Below are positions 58,132 to 64,000 of a stretch of DNA of 64,000 nucleotides, one piece after another (the stretch's first letter is position 1; the number at the start of each line of letters is the position of its first letter). Position numbers and translations under genes: made by a program. The stretch is taken from positions 62,001-126,000 of the forward strand of contig NZ_FXUL01000018.1 in assembly GCF_900182955.1 (NCBI RefSeq), given 5' to 3'. The notes beneath the pieces were generated by a model. That model made no database searches. It saw only the letters and a program-made list of their open reading frames with translations, and was not told the origin of the DNA. The DNA is from Noviherbaspirillum suwonense. GTDB lineage: Bacteria > Pseudomonadota > Gammaproteobacteria > Burkholderiales > Burkholderiaceae_D.

Positions 58132-59355
58132 ATGACGTCCCAACAAGTTGTCATCGTGGGCAGCGGACAGGGCGGCTTCCAAGTCGCGGCATCGCTACGC
58201 GATATGGGCTTTGATGGGCACGTGACCATCGTCGGCGAAGAGTCCGGCCTGCCGTACCAGCGCCCGCCGCTGTCCAAAGCTTTTCTGACCGGTCAAATGC
58301 AGCATGAACACTTGCTGCTGCGTCCAGCCTCGTTTTTTGAGAGCCGCAAGATCAGTTTGATTGCCCCTGAACGGGTGCAAGCCATCGCGCGGGACAAGCG
58401 TGAGGTCGTGCTACAGTCCGGGCGATGCTTTCACTATGACCACCTGGTGTTGGCTACTGGCGCCCGGGCTCGCCCGGTGAAGGTTCCGGGTGCCGAGCAG
58501 CAACGCGTTGTCCTGTTGCGCGGTTTGGCGGATGCGATACAAGTCCGCGCTTGGTTGCAGAGGGCGCAGCGCATCGTGATCATCGGCGCAGGCTTCATCG
58601 GCTTGGAAATTGCTGCAATCGCCGCCGCGATGGGTATCGAAACCGATGTGCTGGACTTTGCAGAGCGTGGTTTGAAGCGCTCGGTGTCCGCCTTCTGCGC
58701 TGACTTCCTGGCCACTGCCCATGCAACTGCCGGCGTGCGTTTCCATTTTTCCACCGCCATTGCCCACATCAGCGGTAGCGACGGCATCGCCACCGGCGTG
58801 GTCAGCGCGGATGGGAGGCATTTCGCTGCCGACATGGTTCTTGTTGGGATCGGCGTTGAGCCAAACACCGAGTTGGCCCAAGAAGCCGGCCTGGAAGTCA
58901 GCAACGGAATCGTGGTCGACTGCCACCTCCAAACAGCGGATCCAGCTATTTCAGCCATCGGCGACTGTGCGCTCTATCCTTCTGCCTTTTTCCCGCGTCC
59001 GATGCGCATTGAATCGGTTCAAAATGCAGTGGACCAAGCACGTTGCGTCGCCAGTCGGATAGCCGGTAAGCCTGCGTCCTATCACAAGGTGCCATGGTTC
59101 TGGAGCGATCAGGGCGCCTATAAACTGCAGATTGCCGGCGTTGCTAGCGAAGCCGACCAAGCGGTGTTGCGCGGTGATATGAGCACAGGAAAGTTTTCCG
59201 TATTTCGCTTCCATAACGGACGCCTTACTGCTGTCGAGTCTATCAATCGCCCCGGTGATCATTTAGCTGCGCGCAAGCTCATCGAGGCTGGCACGTTGCT
59301 ATCGCACGAGCAAGCTGCCGATGACAACTTCAAACTAAATCAACGAGCGGCCTGA
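58132..59355 (+). CDS. Ferredoxin reductase of the P450 system
   Basis: The ATG at 58132 starts 7 bases after the ferredoxin stop; 407 residues. It has FAD-binding VIVGSGQGGFQVA near residues 7-19, NAD-binding IVIIGAGFIGLEIA near 145-158, and SAIGDCALYP near 278 for the second FAD contact. YQRPPLSKAFL near 43 is diagnostic of putidaredoxin-reductase-type flavoproteins. It passes NADH electrons to the ferredoxin, completing a class I P450 system of three adjacent genes. Confidence 0.92.
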   Translation: MTSQQVVIVGSGQGGFQVAASLRDMGFDGHVTIVGEESGLPYQRPPLSKAFLTGQMQHEHLLLRPASFFESRKISLIAPERVQAIARDKREVVLQSGRCFHYDHLVLATGARARPVKVPGAEQQRVVLLRGLADAIQVRAWLQRAQRIVIIGAGFIGLEIAAIAAAMGIETDVLDFAERGLKRSVSAFCADFLATAHATAGVRFHFSTAIAHISGSDGIATGVVSADGRHFAADMVLVGIGVEPNTELAQEAGLEVSNGIVVDCHLQTADPAISAIGDCALYPSAFFPRPMRIESVQNAVDQARCVASRIAGKPASYHKVPWFWSDQGAYKLQIAGVASEADQAVLRGDMSTGKFSVFRFHNGRLTAVESINRPGDHLAARKLIEAGTLLSHEQAADDNFKLNQRAA

Positions 59356-59427
59356 AAGCCGCTGCTGTGCCCTTTGCAGCCAGAGTCCGCCACCCTTATG
59401 CATCGCCAACCATAAACAGGAGAAATT

Positions 59428-60183
59428 ATGTCTCAACAATCGAAGGTCTTTATCATCACCGGTGGCGCTAGCGGCATTGGTTATGCCTTTGCCGAACACC
59501 TGGCGCGTGCGGGACACCGGCTTGTCATTGCGGATCTGCGGGGTGCAGGCGAAGCAGCAGACAGGATAAAGGCGGAAGGTCACGCTGCGATTGGCGTCAC
59601 GGCGGACGTGGTCAAGGCCGATGACGCAGCCGCCATGGTGGCAGCGGCCATTCAGGAATTTGGCGGCGTGGATGTGCTGGTCAATAATGCCGGGCTGTTC
59701 ACAACGCTGGGGCTCAAGCCGTTTGAACAGGTGTCTGACCAGGAATGGATGCGCGTTATGGAAGTCAATACGCTGGGGCCGTTTGTCTGCGCCAAGGCGG
59801 TTGTGCCGGCAATGCGGCAGCGCGGCGCTGGACGCATCATTAATATCGCGTCTACCGTACCGATGAAGGGCATACCCAACATGATCCATTACGTTGCCAG
59901 CAAGGGCGCGGTAATTGCCTTCACCCGCTCGCTGGCAAGAGAGCTGGGGCCGGACAACATCACCGTTAATGCGGTGGCGCCGGGGTTCACGCTGTCGGAC
60001 GGGGTACTGCAGAACGACCTCCATACCAAGATGGGCGACGTCACCCGGAAGCTCTCGCGCATCATCCAGCGTGACCAAGTGCCGGAAGACCTCGTTGGTG
60101 CGCTGGAATTCCTTGCCAGCGACGGTGCCAGCTTTATGACTGGCCAGACCTTGGCCGTGGACGGCGGCTCGGTTTTCCTCTAA
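59428..60183 (+). CDS. Short-chain dehydrogenase/reductase
   Basis: AGGAG precedes the ATG. The 251-residue classical SDR has TGGASGIG near 11-18, NNAG near 88-91, a catalytic Ser in NIASTVP near 142 and YVASK (Tyr-x3-Lys) near 155-159, and a TGQTLAVDGG C-terminus. It lies 72 bp behind the P450 redox genes on the same strand. A substrate alcohol such as a benzylic alcohol made by the P450 is a reasonable guess, as is a cis-diol; sequence alone does not decide. Confidence 0.85.
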   Translation: MSQQSKVFIITGGASGIGYAFAEHLARAGHRLVIADLRGAGEAADRIKAEGHAAIGVTADVVKADDAAAMVAAAIQEFGGVDVLVNNAGLFTTLGLKPFEQVSDQEWMRVMEVNTLGPFVCAKAVVPAMRQRGAGRIINIASTVPMKGIPNMIHYVASKGAVIAFTRSLARELGPDNITVNAVAPGFTLSDGVLQNDLHTKMGDVTRKLSRIIQRDQVPEDLVGALEFLASDGASFMTGQTLAVDGGSVFL

Positions 60184-60265
60184 AGGATGCTGCAACCGGC
60201 CGATGCGTTTTTTCGCCTTGGCCTGAGCACTGGGAGCGGCGAACTTAACGCCCCAGCGCCGACAA

Positions 60266-61438
60266 TTATTTGCCAGGATCCTTGACGTCGACAAACTTGT
60301 CGAACTCCACGTTCGCCAGCGTGCCGTTCACCTTTTCGACTTTACGGATATAGACAGTCTGAGTGACGTCCCGCGTTTCCAGGTCAATGGCGAGTGGGCC
60401 ACGCGGGCTGGCAAGTTTCATGCCTCTGAATACCGCCATGGCCTTGTCACCGTCGATCACGCCGTTGAGCTTCTTAGTCACTTCTGCCATGGCTGCCATG
60501 CCGTCGTAGCCGGCGACGCCCATGAAGTTCGGCTGGCCGACCTTGGGATTGACTTCCTGAAACAACTTGACGAATGCCTTGTTTTCCGGAGTGTCGTGCG
60601 CAGCGGAATAATGGAACGCGGTGATTGCACCCAGCGTTGCATCGCCCAGCGCAGGCAGCATTGCTTCATCGGTCAGGTCGCCAGTGCCGATGATGCGTAT
60701 TCCGGTGGCGGCAAGCCCCCGTTCGCTGTAATTTTTCATGAAGGACACGCTGTGCTCGCCGCTCGGCACCCAAAGGAAGACTGCATCGGGCTTTGCATCC
60801 TTGACGCGCTGGATATAGGGTGCCATGTCCGGGCTGCGCAATGGCACCCGGATGGTTTCAACGATCTCGCCGCCGCCCCTGCTAAACGTTGTCTTGAACG
60901 ACGTCTCAGCATCGATGCCCGGCGCATAGTCGCCCACTACCGTAACGACGCGCCTGATCTTGTTCTTTAGCGCCCATGTGGCCATTGGCGCCGAATTTTG
61001 GGCAATCGTCATGGACACGCGCGTAATGTAATCCGACTTGGTCGTGATGACTGACCCGGCCGCATTCATGATAACCATTGGTTTTTTGGACTGTTGTGCG
61101 ACTGGCGCCGCAGCCAGTGCATCCGGCGTGAAGCCATAGCCGGCCAGGAAATCGACCTTGTCGCGCGCTACCAGCTCCTGTGACAATCGACGGGATAGTT
61201 CAGGCGATGGCCCAGTGGTGTCGCGCACCAACAGTTCGACCTTGCGGCCAGCCACCTTGTCCCCGTGTTGCTTCATGTACGTCCGGATGCCGGCTTCCAT
61301 CTGCCTGCCATAGTCGGCATAAGGACCGGAGAATGGCGCAACCAGCCCGATGCGCAGCGCTTCCTGCGCGAACGCCGGCATGCTGGCCAGCCCTGACAGC
61401 ATCGCAAGCAAAGCCAGATTGACAGTACGTCTCTTCAT
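60266..61438 (-). CDS. Branched-chain-type ABC transporter substrate-binding protein
   Basis: AAGGA precedes the ATG at 61438. The 390-residue product has a signal peptide (MKRRTVNLALLAMLSGLASMPAFA reduced, cut after AFA) and a type I periplasmic-binding fold: RIGLVAPFSGPYADYG near 29, VRDTTGPSPELSRRL near 68, AGYGFTPDALAAAPVAQ near 93, and VVTVVGDYAPG near 161. Members near aromatic-degradation genes usually bind aromatic acids. No permease or ATPase genes are adjacent in the window. Its promoter carries the same palindrome as the P450 operon. Confidence 0.85.
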   Translation of the reverse strand: MKRRTVNLALLAMLSGLASMPAFAQEALRIGLVAPFSGPYADYGRQMEAGIRTYMKQHGDKVAGRKVELLVRDTTGPSPELSRRLSQELVARDKVDFLAGYGFTPDALAAAPVAQQSKKPMVIMNAAGSVITTKSDYITRVSMTIAQNSAPMATWALKNKIRRVVTVVGDYAPGIDAETSFKTTFSRGGGEIVETIRVPLRSPDMAPYIQRVKDAKPDAVFLWVPSGEHSVSFMKNYSERGLAATGIRIIGTGDLTDEAMLPALGDATLGAITAFHYSAAHDTPENKAFVKLFQEVNPKVGQPNFMGVAGYDGMAAMAEVTKKLNGVIDGDKAMAVFRGMKLASPRGPLAIDLETRDVTQTVYIRKVEKVNGTLANVEFDKFVDVKDPGK

Positions 61439-61527
61439 GTTCTTTTCCTTGGTCCGGTTGTCCATAAAAGCAAAGTCGGCCCAATTTAAAAGACTGGTGT
61501 ATGGAACGTCAATAAAATCTGTTTTTT

Positions 61528-61542
61528 GTTCGCAATGCGAAT
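61528..61542 (-). promoter_or_regulatory. IclR-type operator upstream of the substrate-binding protein gene
   Basis: Palindrome TTCGCA-A-TGCGAA (61529-61541). On the minus strand it lies 15 bp before TTGACG (61512-61507), which pairs with TTAAAT (61489-61484) across 17 bp. This repeats the spacing seen at the P450 promoter. The rest of the 61439-61996 gap has no supported gene and contains the IclR gene's leader. Confidence 0.65.
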
Positions 61543-61996
61543 TTGCACTGCCATGCCAAGACTTACCGGTGTTAAAACTTATTTGCGGGAAGGAACTGCC
61601 AGTCCGCTGTGCGGCCGTTTCGCTAATGATGGCGAGGCGGGGCAGTGGGAGGCATTTCAATGGTGGCAACAGCAGCTATCATTCCGACCGCTCGTCCATC
61701 GGTGACAGCGGCGAGTGCCACAATAACTTCACCGGTTTATCTGGAGCGTCATCACTAACCGGACTGTGCCGGTAGAGAGCGAATGCAGTCGAGTGAAGGC
61801 AAACAATATACTTCACCCTGCGAACGGATCGCCGTGCTACGCATATTTATATGATTTTTTGCCGGACGCAGACAGTCCTTGGTCGCATTGCTTGTCCTGC
61901 CATTTCCGCGCACGTACCCCGGGTCATGCCAGCTACCACCCGACCAGCATTGAATGCACCGGTACAATGCTGGGAGGGCAATGACCGACAAAAGCG

Positions 61997-62773
61997 ATGA
62001 CCACCAAAGATACCCGTTCCAGTGACGACAAGGAATATGTGGCCGGCTTGGAAAAAGGCCTGTCCGTTATCGAAGCCTTCGGCATCATGAACCGTCCGCT
62101 GACGCTGAGCGAAGCTGCAGAAATTACCGGGCATAGCCGGGCGTCGGCGCGCCGTTCACTATTGACGCTACAGCGGCTCGGTTACGTCGAGTCAGATGGC
62201 AAGCTGTTCCGGCTAGCGCCGCGAGTGCTGCGGCTCGGGTACGCATATGTGACCTCGACCACGACATCGAAAATCGTCCAGCCAATCCTGGAATCGATCA
62301 GCGAGCGTACGCATGAGTCGAGTTCAGTAGCTGTGCTGGACGGCACTGATGTTGTGTTCCTGGCGCGTGCGGCGACGCGGCGCAGCCTGACCAACGGACT
62401 TGGCTTGGGCTCGCGGCTTCCTGCGTACTGCGCAGCGACTGGAAGGATACTGCTCGCAGCACTGCCGCCGGAAGACGCTCAGGAAAGGCTGCAGCGCACC
62501 AGGCGCCTGCCGCTCACGCCGCATACCTGCACCGAGATGCCGGCGCTGCTGAGCCTGCTGGAAGATGCACGGCGGCAGGGCTATGCGGTATCCGATGAAG
62601 AATTGGAATTGGGCGTGCGCTCAATTGCGATCCCGTTGCGCGACAACCATGGCCGCACCATCGCAGCTATGAGCATTGTGGCCTCAGTGCACCGCTATAC
62701 GCTGGACGCGATGCTGGAGACGCTGTTGCCGCAGCTCGAAAGCGCGCGTCGGATGCTGGCCTCGATGCTCTAA
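61997..62773 (+). CDS. IclR-family transcriptional regulator
   Basis: The 258-residue protein has an N-terminal winged helix (about 18-75: GLEKGLSVIEAFGIMNRPLT, EAAEITGHSRASARRSLLTL). A C-terminal effector domain (about 85-250) includes LPAYCAATGRILLAALP near 140-156, the family signature. It resembles PcaR/PobR-type activators of aromatic-acid catabolism. Two copies of an IclR-like palindrome stand upstream of promoters in this cluster, both placed for activation. The gene's end overlaps the convergent reductase gene by 4 bp. Confidence 0.9.
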   Translation: MTTKDTRSSDDKEYVAGLEKGLSVIEAFGIMNRPLTLSEAAEITGHSRASARRSLLTLQRLGYVESDGKLFRLAPRVLRLGYAYVTSTTTSKIVQPILESISERTHESSSVAVLDGTDVVFLARAATRRSLTNGLGLGSRLPAYCAATGRILLAALPPEDAQERLQRTRRLPLTPHTCTEMPALLSLLEDARRQGYAVSDEELELGVRSIAIPLRDNHGRTIAAMSIVASVHRYTLDAMLETLLPQLESARRMLASML

Positions 62774-63783
62774 TCCTGCGCTGCCTCGGTCACGAAAGCG
62801 TCGCAGAAGAACGCATTGACCGGCAAGCCGCATAGGCCGGTAAAGTCCTTACGCGCCGCAGTAATCATCGCCGGCACGCCGCACGCATACACTTCATGCC
62901 CTGCCAGCGATGGGAAATCTTCGACGACCGCCTGGTGGACAAAGCCGGTGCGGCTCGCGCCATCGTCTTCCTCGGATAGTACCGGGATGAAGCGGAAGTC
63001 GGAATACTGTTTTGCCCACTTTTCGGGCAGCTCCATCTGGTACAAATCGGCCTTTCGTCGCGCACCCCAATACAAGGTAATCGGCCGCAGCGGCGCGCCG
63101 CGCTTGAACATGTCTTCGAGAATCGACTTGATCGGCGCAAAACCGGTCCCGCTGGCGACGAACACCAGCGGCTTGCCAGTATCCTCACGAAGGTAAAAAT
63201 CGCCGAACGGCATTTCCACCCTCACGATGTCGCCGGCCGCAGCCGTCGATTCGAGATAGCTGGAAAAGCGGCCGCCCGGCAGGTGGCGGATGTGCAGTTG
63301 GACGCCATCGTTCTGGTGTGGCGGGTTGGCCATCGAGTAACTGCGGCGCGATCCGTCCGCCATCAGCACCTGAAGATACTGGCCGGCCTTGAACCGGACC
63401 CGCTTGCCGGCCGGGAAGCGCAGCTGCAGCACGGTCACGTCGTTCGCGATGCGGGTCAGCTTGTAGACCTTGGCGTCGACTTGTTGATGGGCGTTGGGGT
63501 CCAGCTTGTTGATGGACCGCGCGCCGATCTCCACATCGGATGTCGGCCTCGCCTGGCAGAACAGCGTGTAGCCGGCATCCCTTTCTTCCGCGCTCAGCGC
63601 TTCGCTTGTGCCCGGCATGTCGACATTGCCGCTGACCAGGTGGCCCTTGCAGCTGCCGCAGATGCCGGTGCGGCACGAATAAGGAAGCTCGTAGCCGCCT
63701 TTCCTAGCCGCCTCGAGTATGGTCGCACCTTCGGCGCATTCGAATTCGATGTCGGACTGCGCTACGCGTATCAGGTAACTCAT
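62770..63783 (-). CDS. Aromatic-ring dioxygenase reductase, TphA1-like
   Basis: The 337-residue protein combines an N-terminal plant-type [2Fe-2S] domain ([15 protein letters not shown] near 36-50, fourth Cys in FCQA near 75) with an FNR-type flavin/NAD module ([15 protein letters not shown] near 145, [15 protein letters not shown] near 213). Its length and the run [20 protein letters not shown], then SYSMANPP and [11 protein letters not shown] match what I recall of TphA1, the 336-residue terephthalate dioxygenase reductase. It is coupled by ATGA overlap to a PdxA-type gene, as tphA1 is downstream of tphB. The oxygenase subunits would lie beyond the right edge. Confidence 0.82.
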   Translation of the reverse strand: MSYLIRVAQSDIEFECAEGATILEAARKGGYELPYSCRTGICGSCKGHLVSGNVDMPGTSEALSAEERDAGYTLFCQARPTSDVEIGARSINKLDPNAHQQVDAKVYKLTRIANDVTVLQLRFPAGKRVRFKAGQYLQVLMADGSRRSYSMANPPHQNDGVQLHIRHLPGGRFSSYLESTAAAGDIVRVEMPFGDFYLREDTGKPLVFVASGTGFAPIKSILEDMFKRGAPLRPITLYWGARRKADLYQMELPEKWAKQYSDFRFIPVLSEEDDGASRTGFVHQAVVEDFPSLAGHEVYACGVPAMITAARKDFTGLCGLPVNAFFCDAFVTEAAQD

Positions 63784-64000
63784 GCTGGATCCCGGGTTTC
63801 TGCAGCGCGTTGCAGCAGCGCCAGCGTTTCAATCACAGACACCGGGTCGGCAACGCCCTGCCCGGCAATATCGAATGCGCTACCATGGCCGACGCTTGAA
63901 AACAGGACCGGCGTGCCCACCGTCAGGGCGCTGGCGCGCAGCGGCGACAGCAGCTTGATCGGGATATGGCCCTGGTCGTGGAACATCGCCAGATAGATGT
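63780..64000 (-). CDS. PdxA/TphB-like dehydrogenase, C-terminal part (runs off the right edge)
   Basis: The frame enters from the right edge and ends at 63780, overlapping the reductase start as ATGA. The visible 73 residues include [13 protein letters not shown] and [18 protein letters not shown]. HDQGxIxxK and the HGxAFDIAGxG loop (metal and NAD site) are typical of PdxA and of the PdxA2/TphB group. TphB oxidises the terephthalate cis-dihydrodiol. Next to a TphA1-like reductase the TphB-type role is more likely than vitamin B6 synthesis. Confidence 0.78.
   Translation of the reverse strand, partial: IYLAMFHDQGHIPIKLLSPLRASALTVGTPVLFSSVGHGSAFDIAGQGVADPVSVIETLALLQRAAETRDPA

Noticed and set aside
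59335-60294. 319-codon minus-strand open frame
   Set aside because: Antisense to the short-chain dehydrogenase, whose catalytic motifs are intact.
1-64000. CRISPR array, reverse-transcriptase systems (retron, DGR), rRNA genes or a replication origin
   Set aside because: No regularly spaced repeats, no RT motifs, no rRNA-like sequence and no iteron cluster were noticed on reading.

Overview
The window looks like betaproteobacterial DNA, most likely Burkholderiales and possibly Oxalobacteraceae. This rests on moderately high GC, an H-NS-type protein with the C-terminal domain style common there, and a terephthalate-type oxygenase reductase. It combines a conjugative element backbone, an island of mobile-element debris with likely defence genes, relics of a prophage, and a catabolic cluster for aromatic acids. 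No rRNA, tRNA, CRISPR array, integrase or replication initiator was seen, so integrative element versus plasmid cannot be decided here.

Region 1 (1-38.3 kb) is the conjugative backbone. The left edge carries a partial secretion/pilus ATPase, a lytic transglycosylase and a two-gene TraN-like mating-pair module, all on the minus strand. Two small membrane proteins (YdjM-like and HExxH-containing) and several secreted proteins and lipoproteins follow. Then come a RecG-like helicase, a CobT-like VWA protein and a complete-looking type IVb pilus operon at 14.7-26.1 kb: secretin, assembly ATPase, inner-membrane protein, two bitopic proteins, a SurA-like chaperone, two prepilin-like proteins, and a large tip adhesin with a peptidase S74 autoprocessing domain. 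After the pilus genes lie an AT-rich PD-(D/E)xK-like orphan, a CobS-like AAA+ ATPase with two partners, an AT-hook/HTH regulator, an OB-fold-like protein, topoisomerase III and a TraI_2 (MOBH) relaxase. MOBH plus TraN suggests an F-type (MPF_F) transfer system of the IncHI/IncA-C/SXT kind; the coupling protein and most of the secretion channel must lie to the left.

Region 2 (38.4-48.7 kb) is an accessory island. It holds a zeta-type toxin module, a SHOCT lipoprotein, a HEPN-domain protein next to an AAA-TOPRIM (OLD-like) nuclease, a conserved protein of unknown role, a decayed IS630 transposase, an H-NS-like protein and an IS5-family remnant. The HEPN/OLD pair is the best candidate here for a poorly described defence system.

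Region 3 (48.6-56.1 kb) is decayed prophage mixed with small orphan genes. It includes a nonsense-mutated gene, a cytosine methyltransferase with a frameshift and internal deletion, a DUF551-like protein, tail-associated proteins and a truncated fibre gene. Two families of tiny paralogues are scattered through it. A terminator-ended, gene-free segment carries a duplicated hairpin element that may be a structured RNA.

Region 4 (56.4-64 kb) is a catabolic cluster: a CYP199A-like P450 with its ferredoxin and ferredoxin reductase, an SDR, a branched-chain-type ABC substrate-binding protein, an IclR regulator, a TphA1-like oxygenase reductase and the start of a PdxA/TphB-like dehydrogenase. The P450 operon and the binding-protein gene share a GTTCGCA-type palindrome placed 15-16 bp upstream of a plausible -35 box. 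This suggests joint activation by the IclR protein and a common role in uptake and breakdown of a para-substituted benzoate.
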